From Cyanobacteriota bacterium SRBZ.bins.94.201705 (lineage in GTDB: Bacteria; Cyanobacteriota; Cyanobacteriia; Cyanobacteriales; Cyanobacteriaceae), in assembly GCA_030549855.1 (NCBI GenBank), contig JAUQQP010000044.1:246196-310195 (forward strand): 64,000 nucleotides of DNA, in the 5' to 3' direction. The notes under the pieces were generated by a model. That model was not told the origin of the DNA. It worked only from the letters and a program-made list of their open reading frames with translations, and ran no database searches. The position numbers and the translations under genes were made by a program. Shown here piece by piece: positions 1 through 8,463 of this stretch; the first letter of the stretch is position 1, and every line of letters begins with the position of its first letter.

Positions 1-960
1 TGGCAAAAAAAAGGCTATGGCTATTCTCCATAGGGTGACAAACAAAAAGGAAAGGGATTGTAATCCGCAAAAGAGAATCTGGAGGAGGCGGTGGGATAGG
101 GGGTTGATTATAGTTTGTGTTGGCAGACAGAAGGATGCAGGGGTGAGGCTGAGGAGGATTATAGTCTACTAATCTTCTCTGTGAGAGACAGTGGCAAGAG
201 AGAAAGCCTTAAACAATCCTAGTCTGTATTGATGAGAAGAGGTTGGGGTTTCGTTTTCTGTAACAACAAGATGGTAGAAATTGGATTGGTGTCTTTAGTG
301 ACAGACATGCGGAAATTAGATGATGAGGAAAAATAAACGAAAGGGAATAACGGCAGTAGAATAGTATGTGAAAGTCTATGGTGGTAGTGCGGCCTACAGC
401 AGAAGACAGACAGAGACACCAGGGGAGTAATCTGCAAGAAAAGAAGGGGATTTATGAGGTGAGGGAATAGGGGGATTATGGGGGAAAAGACAGACAAAAA
501 CACTCTAAGGAGAAAAAAATTCTAGTTTCCGGCAGAATGTAGACAGGGAAAGAGGTATATGGCAGATACAAGACTATCCCCTACAAGGTGACAGACAGAA
601 GGGAGAAAAAGGTGGTGGCAGGAATAGAAAAAGAGGTGATGGGAAGGGGATTATAGTCTATGGCAGAGGATAAGCAGAAAGAGGTGGCGGCAAAAAAGGG
701 GATTACAGTTTATACAGCAGAGGATAAACAGAAGGGGTGACGGCAAAAGGGGATTACAGTCTACGGCGAGGGTGTCAATAGAAGAGGGTGGAGGGAAAAA
801 GACAATAGTCTAAGGGAGGTATAGACGGAAAAAAGCTACAGGAGAGGGGATTATAGTCTATAAAAGTATAGATACAAAAGGTTGTGGCAGAAAAGAAAAA
901 GGTGACTCTGGCAACTGGTGGCAGACAGAGACAAAAAGATACGCCAGTGGCTAATGTTGT
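1..960. repeat. Non-coding, purine-rich degenerate repeat region
   Basis: No convincing gene is seen here. The plus strand is strongly purine-rich, and short recurring words such as GGGGATTA, TATAGTCTA, GGCAGA and ACAGA return at irregular intervals, for example near 107, 151, 646 and 846. Reading frames that happen to be open give biased, low-complexity peptides unlike any protein. The stretch looks like a decayed field of short tandem repeats. The most regular part (646-870) is listed separately. Confidence 0.55.
646..870. repeat. Minisatellite of ~50-bp units
   Basis: Copies of a motif beginning GGGGATTAYAGTYTA start at 646, 698, 749 and 846, and a more decayed copy (CAATAGTCTA) lies near 798, so the spacing is about 50 bp. 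In the first copies the motif is followed by a GCAGAGGATAA-like segment and a GGTGGCGGCAAA-like segment. Copies diverge by several substitutions and small indels, so this is an old or fast-evolving array. No coding function is seen. Confidence 0.6.
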
Positions 961-1048
961 CTAGGGTGATAGAAAAGGGATGAGAGGTAGGGGATAAGGC
1001 AAAGGGAAAGACAGGCTATTGCCTTCTTTTGCCTGGAATATTCTCCCT

Positions 1049-1540
1049 CGGCGATAATATCGAGTATAAACACCTAATATTATCAGCAAAGATAAGTAAT
1101 TGTTGCCTTCCCCGGTAAAAAGTCGTAGCCTGCCTGGAAGGGGTGATACCCTTCTCCTTCGGCGATAACCTCGAGTATAAACACCTAATATTATCGGCAA
1201 AGACAAGCTGTTGCCTTCCCTGGTAGGCATAGTCTACTGGGAGGGGATGATCCGCTTCTCCTTCGGCGATAACCTCGAGTATAAATACCTAATATTATCG
1301 GCAGAGACAAGTGGTGGTGGCCTTCCCTGGTAGTCATAGTCTACCTGGAGGGGATGATACCCTTCTCCTTCGGCGATAATATCGAGTATAAATACCTAAT
1401 ATTATCGGCAAAGACAAGTGGTGGTGGCCTTCCCTGGTAGTCATAGTCTACCTGGAGGGGATGATACCCTTCTCCTTCGGCGATAATATCGAGTATAAAT
1501 ACCTAATATTATCGGCAGAGACAAGTGGTGGTGGCCTTAC
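1049..1540. repeat. Five ~107-bp tandem repeats with hairpins
   Basis: Five units start at 1049, 1160, 1264, 1371 and 1478, with spacings of 111, 104, 107 and 107 bp. Units 3 to 5 are nearly identical, while unit 1 is the most diverged. Each unit carries the words CGGCGATAA, GAGTATAAA and CTAATATTATC. In units 1, 4 and 5, CGATAATAT and ATATTATCG form a 9-bp stem; units 2 and 3 carry AACC instead and keep only CGATAA/TTATCG. Between the later units lies a second hairpin, GGTAG-tcatagt-CTACC. The array ends about 37 bp before the stop codon of the DJ-1-like gene. Confidence 0.85.
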
Positions 1541-1576
1541 CCTTTCCTCCAACCCCCAACTGCCACCACAGGAGGT

Positions 1577-2161
1577 TCAAATTTCCACTTTAGCCCCTAA
1601 CATTTTAATAAATTCCGCTAACCAACGGGGATGGGCTGGCCAGGCTGGTGCGGTTACTAGATTCCCATCTACCACTGCTTCTTCATATGGTACACTGACA
1701 TAGTCCCCACCGGCCAGTTTTACTTCCACACTGCAGGCGGGATAGGCTGTGCATTTTTTACCTTTCAAGGCTGAATTGGTGGCGGCTAATAACTGTAATC
1801 CATGACAGATAGCAGCTATAGGCTTGTTGTTGTTCACAAAATGCTCTACAATCTCTACCACCTTGCTATTGAGACGGAGATATTCTGGTGCCCTTCCCCC
1901 GGGAATTACCAATCCTATGTAATCATTGGGGTTTATTTTGTCAAAATCGGCGTTTAACTGGAAATAATGCCCTAATTTCTCACTGTAGGTTTGATCTCCT
2001 TCTTCAAAGTCATGCACAGCGGTTTTTACTGTCTCTCCCGCTTTTTTTCCAGGACAAACGGCATCCACCTGGTATCCTAACATTTGTAGTGCCTGGAATG
2101 GCACCATTACTTCATAGTCTTCTACAAAATCCCCAGCTAGTAATAGAATTTTTTTACTCAT
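1577..2161 (-). CDS. DJ-1/PfpI family protein
   Basis: A 194-residue protein of the DJ-1/PfpI (class I glutamine amidotransferase-like) superfamily, whose members include proteases, chaperones and glyoxalase/deglycase-type enzymes. The sequence shows the flavodoxin-like start [15 protein letters not shown], the [12 protein letters not shown] segment and the nucleophile elbow [10 protein letters not shown], whose Cys is the expected catalytic residue. The length is normal for a single-domain member. I chose the ATG at 2161 because AGGAGG lies just before it; an in-frame extension upstream to 2257 has no family similarity. The gene stands alone, flanked on both sides by repeat-rich non-coding DNA. 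The exact substrate cannot be told from sequence. Confidence 0.9.
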   Translation of the reverse strand: MSKKILLLAGDFVEDYEVMVPFQALQMLGYQVDAVCPGKKAGETVKTAVHDFEEGDQTYSEKLGHYFQLNADFDKINPNDYIGLVIPGGRAPEYLRLNSKVVEIVEHFVNNNKPIAAICHGLQLLAATNSALKGKKCTAYPACSVEVKLAGGDYVSVPYEEAVVDGNLVTAPAWPAHPRWLAEFIKMLGAKVEI

Positions 2162-3365
2162 AAGCCTCCTGCAGTAAATTCCATTTTCTTCTCCTATTAA
2201 ACCACACGGACTAATAATCTTCACGCCGACGGCTATAGCCACTGGAGGTGAAAACAAGGTAATATTGAGAGGGAAACAATTGTCGGCAGCATGGATGATT
2301 TTCCTCTTCTGCCATGATAATAATCCCTTCCCCTCACTACCAATACCTAAGGGGGTATGATAGTCTTTAGGGAAAGCTATTGCCGGCGACAGGGTGGGGA
2401 TATTGAGTGTTTCCAGCAGTATAGTCTCTCATCTCAACAATAAAAAGTTAACGGCAGGGAAAAATTGACAGGCAAAGTGTCAACAGATAGATTCTTTTAC
2501 TCCTTCGCCATGACAATAATCTTTCCCCCTCACCAGTGATACCTGAAAGAAGAGAAGTAATATAGATAATTGCCAGTAACAACACAGAAATAGAAACTGA
2601 TATTGAGTCTTTCCAGCTATATAATCTCCCCAAGGCGGGGAGTCGGTGAAGACTGTCGGTAAAAATAGTGGCTAGAGGCAAGACAAAACAGCAACCCTTC
2701 CAGTAGTTTTATCTTTCTGCCATGACAATCCTTCTGTCTTACTCCCGATGCTAGCCTACAAAAGGGGAAATAATTGCCAGTAACAGGAGAAAAAATAAAC
2801 CCCCCAGTCTCTTAGTATAACAGTGGGCAGTGACTGGCGGGGAAAATTGACATTCTTTAGTTATATGGAAAAAATTATCGGCATTGCCATTAGGAATTTT
2901 TTCTCCCTGTGGCATGATAGTCTTCCCCTCTCCCCACAGATACCCGCCAGCAGACGTTAATCTTCAGGGGGATGACTGCAAGTAAGTGGAAAGGGGATTT
3001 TACTCTCCCCGCCATTACAATCTATCAGTCTAACAATCCCTGGTAGCTGATTTAGGAGGAAAATGGTATTCTCCAGGCAAACACAATTGTCGGTAGCCAA
3101 AAAAGTTTTACCTTTCCGGCATAATAAACCCTACCTACCGGCTAGAAGAAAGTGGTATTCTTGGGGGAAGAATAGATGAGGGGTTTTTCCCTTCTGTTAG
3201 GATATAAGTCAAGTGGTAGTCTTAGGGAGAAGGGGGGATGAGAGGAAAACCTCTCCTGTCAGGATTTTTTTTCCATCTAACGGCTAATACCAGCTAACTG
3301 GAAAGGGTTGATAGTCTTCAGAAATGATAATGCCATTAACCCCCCTGATGCAATCCTTCTCCCCC
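2162..3365. repeat. Non-coding stretch with diffuse degenerate repeats
   Basis: About 1.2 kb without a convincing gene. Recurrent words include GCCATGACAAT-like segments (near 2508, 2718 and 3010), GATAGTCTT-like segments (near 2360, 2927 and 3310) and GTGATACC/GATACC. They resemble the ATAGTCT words upstream of position 960 but are not in regular tandem order. Possible short frames on either strand are low complexity. I see no promoter or terminator I would defend. Confidence 0.5.
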
Positions 3366-5048
3366 CTAGAAAGGGGTGACGGTTTTTAGGTGGAGACAGT
3401 CGCCGGTAGCCGGGTGAAAGAATTTAATCTCCCTGGCATGAAGATATAATCTAGGAGAATCATCCTCTTTTTTTCCATAGATTCTATCCCCCTTTATAGC
3501 TACCCCCAAACCAAAAGCACAATGTATCCTTAATTGATGAGTCCTACCTGTATGAGGTATCAACTGCAAACGTGTTTCAGACGAGGTGGCTTCTAGAAGG
3601 CGATAACTGGTAATACTGGGTTTGCCTTTTAACCAGTTAACTTCTTGTCTTGGACGGGTAGCAGGATTTGCCCACAGTGGTAAACTAATTATACCTTCCT
3701 TACTGTCAATGACTCCATCTAAAATTGCCTCGTATATCTTTTCCACTTCCCTGTTGGCAAATAGTTTTTGCAACCTACCCAGTATTTCCTTCTTTTTAGC
3801 CAGTATCAGTATCCCCGAGGTGTCTTTGTCTAGCCGATGCACGGCTGTAATTTCTTTGTACTCTTCTATTTGTGAAAGACGGGCTACTACACTATCATAA
3901 TGCTCGATGCCTCTCCCTGGCACAGAAGATAATCCGCTTGGTTTGTCTACCACCAGCAGATACTCGTCTTCGTATATAATGGGCATATGTTCAGGGGGAT
4001 GTTGTTTTGGCAAAAGGGGGAGGTTAGACAATCCTGATAGTAGAAATCCTAACAGAGGTTGACAACGTTCCTTACAAGCCGGGTAGAATTTCCCTGCCAC
4101 TTTTTCCCCATTGGGGGATGTTTCTCCCCACCATACTTCCGCCATGGCAATGGGAGTCAATTGGTTGACAGCCGCATGGTGAAGCAGTTTTGGTGCACAA
4201 CAATCCCCTGTGCCAGTAGGTATAAATTCCTTCCCCAGTATCCTGCCTACACTCAGACTTTCCCCGGCAAAGTTGGTGATAGTATAGCCCATTTGCATTT
4301 GTTTTTGTAATTTTCTCGATAATTCCTTTCTTCTGCCCTTCAATTCTATTATCTCTGCATCTGCCTTATCTATTTCTGTTTTTAGAGGTTCCAGTTTTTC
4401 CTTCCATTTTTGCTTAAATCTTCTCCTCTCCCAATCGTCTTTTCTGCTTTCGTCATCTAATAAAAGCATTTTTTGATTAATTATATCCGGGGGCAATGAA
4501 GAATTTTTTAATGCATCTCTTTGTCTATCTCTTGCTTCTTTTTTCTGACGGTGTAGTTGTTTTAACTCCTCCCATTCTCTTTGAAATTGTTGGTTTAATT
4601 GGTCGTAATCGCGGCGGATTGGTAAATTTTCTAACTGGATAATCCGCCATTTTATCTCATTTAACTCCTTTAATGTCATCTTTTCGGCAAAACGCAGCAA
4701 GGAGGAGGAGGGAATTTGGCTTACCCATCCTGTTTTTTCCCTTTCCCCATTCCAGAAACCGGAAAATGCCTTAATAACCCCTGTATTTCCTTCCCTATCC
4801 CTGACAATTAAAACTCCTATCATCTTGCCTTTAGCTACTTTCAGATTGGCTTCGTCTAACTGTCTACATAGACTCAAGGCCACTTTTTCTGCTAGAATCG
4901 TCCTTGGGAGTTTTAGTGTTTTTCCAGTTTTTGGGCAAATCCCCTCGTAGTAGTAGGTGACTTTATCAGCATCGGGGTGGTTAATCTCTTCCTCTCCCAC
5001 GAAGTCTGTTAGGGGGTGTATTATCTTCTCCAACTTGTTTCCACTCAT
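3366..5048 (-). CDS. RluA-family pseudouridine synthase, long form
   Basis: A 560-residue protein. The C-terminal third (about 350-560) is an RluA-type RNA pseudouridine synthase: it contains HRLDKDTSG with the catalytic Asp at residue 407, then PHTGRTHQLRIH and the closing RLYLHA segment. The N-terminal ~340 residues are not an S4 domain. They hold a mixed domain, a highly charged coiled-coil stretch at roughly 130-260, and a conserved-looking GTGDCCAPKLL block near 278-290. From family knowledge, long RluA proteins with this block occur in cyanobacteria and some proteobacteria and modify uridine in rRNA or tRNA; the exact site is unknown. It begins with ATG at 5048 without a strong ribosome-binding site. 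It reads away from the upstream signalling gene, separated by 325 bp. Confidence 0.88.
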   Translation of the reverse strand: MSGNKLEKIIHPLTDFVGEEEINHPDADKVTYYYEGICPKTGKTLKLPRTILAEKVALSLCRQLDEANLKVAKGKMIGVLIVRDREGNTGVIKAFSGFWNGEREKTGWVSQIPSSSLLRFAEKMTLKELNEIKWRIIQLENLPIRRDYDQLNQQFQREWEELKQLHRQKKEARDRQRDALKNSSLPPDIINQKMLLLDDESRKDDWERRRFKQKWKEKLEPLKTEIDKADAEIIELKGRRKELSRKLQKQMQMGYTITNFAGESLSVGRILGKEFIPTGTGDCCAPKLLHHAAVNQLTPIAMAEVWWGETSPNGEKVAGKFYPACKERCQPLLGFLLSGLSNLPLLPKQHPPEHMPIIYEDEYLLVVDKPSGLSSVPGRGIEHYDSVVARLSQIEEYKEITAVHRLDKDTSGILILAKKKEILGRLQKLFANREVEKIYEAILDGVIDSKEGIISLPLWANPATRPRQEVNWLKGKPSITSYRLLEATSSETRLQLIPHTGRTHQLRIHCAFGLGVAIKGDRIYGKKEDDSPRLYLHAREIKFFHPATGDCLHLKTVTPF

Positions 5049-5373
5049 ATCTGCTAGGAAATGTCTGTTTCACCTGTCTTTTCTACTCACTGAGAGAGGG
5101 TAAGTTGTCTCCTTGTGAAAATTAGATGTGACAGTTAGAATTGTACTATTTTTACCCCTCTGGAGTCTTGTTGTCTTCCTCCACCACCCCCGGCGACACA
5201 ACTGATGATGGTATTCAGGCTTAAAAGATAGCTAAAATCCAAGATTATGGTTTAAAACTGGCAGTTTAACTTCCATAAGACTATAGGCTAAACCTACATC
5301 TTTAGTAAAAAAACGCCATGATGCGGCAAAGGGAGGGTTATGATTCTCTTTTTGGTTTCCAAGAATGGTAATT
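5049..5373. other. Intergenic stretch, nothing recognised
   Basis: 325 bp between the RluA-type gene and the FHA-PAS-GGDEF-EAL gene, both on the minus strand. It presumably holds the promoter of the RluA-type gene. I see no convincing -35/-10 pair, hairpin or small gene. Confidence 0.4.
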
Positions 5374-7530
5374 CTAAGGGGAGATTAATTTAGCGAAGTT
5401 TTGTCTACAGAAGCTACCCACTTCACAGGATAACAGGGGGGTATAAAACAAGTCTCCCTGCATCTTTTCGCAACCGAGACTCAGGAGTATTTCCCTCTGG
5501 TTTGGATTGTTTACCCCTTCGGCTATTACTTCTAACCCCAGAGAATTTGCCAAATTTATGATACCAGATACTGTTATTTTTGCATGGGGGTCTAACTGCA
5601 TACTTTCTACCAGGGAGGGGGGAATTTTTATTCTCTTCACCTTCAAAATATCTAACATTGCCTGGAAAGTCTCGCCAAATACCATATCCCATAAACATAC
5701 CTCTAGGGATAGATTTTTCAGGAAACTCCCCTTAGTTTCCATCTCTTTCTTACTCCAGGAAAAGGGGTGACAAACTAAGTCCAATTCCATGGGAAAATTA
5801 TTTTCCTCATCAGCCAGCAAGTCATTTATAACATTAACTGTGTGGGGATTTAACAGAGTGGAAAGCAATACTTTGATGTTGACTTTAAAATTCCATTCCC
5901 CACTGCTGCTAATCCCTTGCCAGGATTGGTAGTCTTTGATAACCTCCTGTAGACACCACCTTAAAATCTTGGTGTCGCTATTTACCTCCCTGATGGCTTT
6001 TAAAATTTCAATTTCGGGTATAAATTCGGTTTCTGCTTCTATCCCCAGCTGGGTGGTAAATCCGTGTAGATTTCCTGTTTTGGCATTTACCACTGGCACG
6101 TATCTTAGCTGTAAATTTTGCCTTTCTATGGCGGAAACCACAAAACTGTTTACTTTTTGGCGGTATTTATGTTCATTCAAAATTTCTTGATAATAGGCAT
6201 AACTATTGCCGGAGTAGTGGTAACTGACATCCAAGGCTTTGCCTGCATTTTTCAGCAACTCGGGCAGGGTTTTTCCATCATCTGGATAGAAAGATATTCC
6301 CAGATTTACACTGAAAATAATAGTCTTGTTGCCGACAACAAATGGCGTTTCTATTTTGGCCAATAGTCTTTGAATGAGATTCTCTACTTCTGCCTTGTTT
6401 TTCACTTCCTCCTTCAGTATAATGTACTCATCCTCGGAATAACGTCCTAAACAGTCTAGGGAGGATAAAGACTCTTTTAAAGCGGTAACCCATAGTTGTA
6501 GAATCTTATCGGGTGTGTCTTTTTCTCCCTCATCGATTTCATTAACAATTTTTCGCCAATTGTTGATTTTTATTCTGATTACTGCTATCTTATTGGAGTT
6601 AACACTATTGTATCCAGACAGCCAAGCAAATTGTTTCTCCAGGAGATTTTTGTTGGGGAGGTTGGTGAGAGAATCGTGACAGACTTGGTATTTTAAAACC
6701 TCTTCTAGTTTTCTAACTTGACTTACATCTTCTACGGACATCAAAACACATATTTTGCCATTGTAGTTAACTGGCACAGATTTAATAATCACGGGGAATG
6801 GTTTTCTATTTTTGCCAAGATGAAAAGACTCCCTGTAGCTTACCACTGGGTATTTTTTCAGTACGAGGTTGTTGTAGGCAAATATCTCCCTTTCCAATAG
6901 GTCTATTTCTGTTAATTTTAGGCTGGTAATTTCCGAAGCATTATAGCCGGATAGGGAACAGTAACTGCTGTTGGCTTTAATAATCTTATTGTCGTCTATA
7001 TTCGCCAGGATAATTCCTTGGGAGACCACCTCAAAAAACTCCAATCTCTCGTCGCTAATTTCTGATAGTATATAAGGGTCATAACCTTTGGCATTAGCGA
7101 GATTTTCTAGACTGAAACTGTCGTCATTTTTCTCAAGGGAAACACTGGAAAAACTCTTATCTTTGGGGTTGAACAAATCATATTTGGCCTTTACATCCAT
7201 TCCTCCCAAAAAAATAATATCCCCTGGCAACAACAAGGCGGAGGTACATTTTCGGCCATTCACATAAATACCATTAGTGCTTCTGTTACCGAGGAAATCC
7301 CCATCTAATATCCAGAAAACACTGTTTTTCTCCTGGGGATTCAACATGTTTTGATATTGAAGTCGGATAAGACAGGCGTGGAGGCGAGACACTATACGGT
7401 GGTGACAAAAGATAGTATTGGTGGAATTCCTGCCTAAAGAGTGAATATTTCTGTCTAGAAAAAAAGTCTTTTTCCAACTGCCGCATTCCAGGATGAGTAT
7501 GGGTTTTAGCGACAAATCATTCCCAGCCAT
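5374..7530 (-). CDS. FHA-PAS-GGDEF-EAL signalling protein, degenerate motifs
   Basis: A 718-residue soluble multi-domain protein. An FHA domain covers about 10-120, with GR at 33-34, SR.H at 48-51 and N.STNG at 82-87, the residues that bind phosphothreonine peptides. A PAS domain follows (about 158-270), then a GGDEF-type domain (about 275-440) and an EAL-type domain (about 455-715). The GGDEF signature reads SEDEY at 365-369, and the EAL signature position near 491-495 reads FTTQL. Later EAL landmarks are partly kept (AEGVNN). Diguanylate cyclase and phosphodiesterase activities are therefore both probably lost; a role as a sensor or scaffold that binds phosphoproteins and perhaps cyclic di-GMP is an inference. 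It diverges from a TPR gene across a short promoter region and lies close to an HD-GYP gene, another protein of cyclic di-GMP signalling. Confidence 0.87.
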   Translation of the reverse strand: MAGNDLSLKPILILECGSWKKTFFLDRNIHSLGRNSTNTIFCHHRIVSRLHACLIRLQYQNMLNPQEKNSVFWILDGDFLGNRSTNGIYVNGRKCTSALLLPGDIIFLGGMDVKAKYDLFNPKDKSFSSVSLEKNDDSFSLENLANAKGYDPYILSEISDERLEFFEVVSQGIILANIDDNKIIKANSSYCSLSGYNASEITSLKLTEIDLLEREIFAYNNLVLKKYPVVSYRESFHLGKNRKPFPVIIKSVPVNYNGKICVLMSVEDVSQVRKLEEVLKYQVCHDSLTNLPNKNLLEKQFAWLSGYNSVNSNKIAVIRIKINNWRKIVNEIDEGEKDTPDKILQLWVTALKESLSSLDCLGRYSEDEYIILKEEVKNKAEVENLIQRLLAKIETPFVVGNKTIIFSVNLGISFYPDDGKTLPELLKNAGKALDVSYHYSGNSYAYYQEILNEHKYRQKVNSFVVSAIERQNLQLRYVPVVNAKTGNLHGFTTQLGIEAETEFIPEIEILKAIREVNSDTKILRWCLQEVIKDYQSWQGISSSGEWNFKVNIKVLLSTLLNPHTVNVINDLLADEENNFPMELDLVCHPFSWSKKEMETKGSFLKNLSLEVCLWDMVFGETFQAMLDILKVKRIKIPPSLVESMQLDPHAKITVSGIINLANSLGLEVIAEGVNNPNQREILLSLGCEKMQGDLFYTPLLSCEVGSFCRQNFAKLISP

Positions 7531-7576
7531 TAACCTTTTTACCCTTGTTTTTCCTATAATCTGAAGATAACATAAA

Positions 7577-7608
7577 TTGTTGAGGAAAATCGCTACAATA
7601 TTATTGTA
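7577..7608 (+). promoter_or_regulatory. Promoter with perfect 15-bp palindrome over the -10
   Basis: TTGTTG (7577-7582), a 16-bp spacer and TATTAT (7599-7604) form a plausible promoter pointing at the TPR gene. A perfect palindrome, TACAATA-T-TATTGTA (7594-7608), covers the -10 box, a typical place for a repressor operator. The regulator is unknown. The site lies in the divergent region shared with the FHA-PAS-GGDEF-EAL gene. Confidence 0.4.
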
Positions 7609-7677
7609 AGAGTGGGAATCTACTTGCTTTACTAAGGGTGGTCAAATATTTTCCTCCCCCCAGGGAGAGTGGAGACA

Positions 7678-8463
7678 ATGGTAGGAATGAGTGGCTGTAT
7701 GTGGCTAGAGTGTTGTCCAGACAGTTATAGACAATGGTATCAAAAGGGAGAGGAGTTTAGGGGTAAGGGCTATCCGGAGGAGGCGTTATTTTGTTACAAC
7801 AAGGCCCTAGAATACTATCCTGGGGACTATTATGCCTGGTATTATCGTGGTAAGGTGTTAGAAGAGATGGGGGAATACTCCCAGGCGGTGGAAAGTTGGA
7901 AAGTCGCCTGCCAGATACAACCGAATAACTATTGGGCATGGTATGAACAGGGCTGTTTACTACAAGATAAACTAGAAAAACTACAAGAGGCGGAGTCTTG
8001 TTTCCTGAAGGCTTTAAACACTAGACCCAATGACTACTGGGTCAATTATCGTTTAGCTAGAATTAATATATCCCAGAAAAAATACCTTGTGGCTTTGGAT
8101 TATCTTAACAAATGTTTACAACTGAGGCCGGAAGACTATTGGAGTTATTATTGGCAGGGATTTTGTCGTCAACAGTTGGACCAGTGGTGGTATGCTAAAT
8201 GTAGTTATTGGGAGGCGTTGAAAATCAAACCCGGAGACTATTGGACAATCAAACAGTTAGCGGCAATAGCAGAAAAAGAGTGCGCCTATGGTGAGGCAAT
8301 AGGGTATTACAAACAACTGTTGGCCATGGGGGAAGACGAGGAAACAGTATATCAGAAATTGACCACCTACAGTCTAATTTTGGGGCAGAAAGAGGAGGCG
8401 CAATTGTATCAACAGAAGCTAAGGGAAATCAGACACCATCTTTTACAGAGTAGTGGTGGGTGA
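7678..8463 (+). CDS. TPR repeat protein with recurring DYW motifs
   Basis: A protein of about 261 residues built almost wholly of tetratricopeptide repeats of 34-36 residues. Helix pairs of the form YxxGxxxxxxGxYxxAxxxxxxAL repeat through the chain. The turn between repeats is unusually constant: GDYYAW, NNYWAW, NDYWVN, EDYWSY and GDYWTI. TPR arrays bind other proteins; the partner here is unknown. I chose ATG 7678, 3 nt after GGAG; GTG 7669 and ATG 7687 are in frame and possible. The last 35 bp overlap the 3' end of the convergent HD-GYP gene. It contains no signal peptide or membrane segment. Confidence 0.82.
   Translation: MVGMSGCMWLECCPDSYRQWYQKGEEFRGKGYPEEALFCYNKALEYYPGDYYAWYYRGKVLEEMGEYSQAVESWKVACQIQPNNYWAWYEQGCLLQDKLEKLQEAESCFLKALNTRPNDYWVNYRLARINISQKKYLVALDYLNKCLQLRPEDYWSYYWQGFCRQQLDQWWYAKCSYWEALKIKPGDYWTIKQLAAIAEKECAYGEAIGYYKQLLAMGEDEETVYQKLTTYSLILGQKEEAQLYQQKLREIRHHLLQSSGG

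Noticed and set aside
219-503. Open frame of 94 codons on the minus strand
   Set aside because: It lies in purine-biased repeat DNA; the peptide is Phe/Leu/Pro-rich low complexity without a family, as expected for the complement of purine runs.
1049-1540. CRISPR array
   Set aside because: The repeats are about 107 bp with no unique spacers of 30-45 bp between short identical repeats, and no cas gene is present.
961-1703. Open frames across the 107-bp repeats
   Set aside because: They exist because of the tandem repeats; the plus-strand frame at 1461-1703 also overlaps the DJ-1-like gene.
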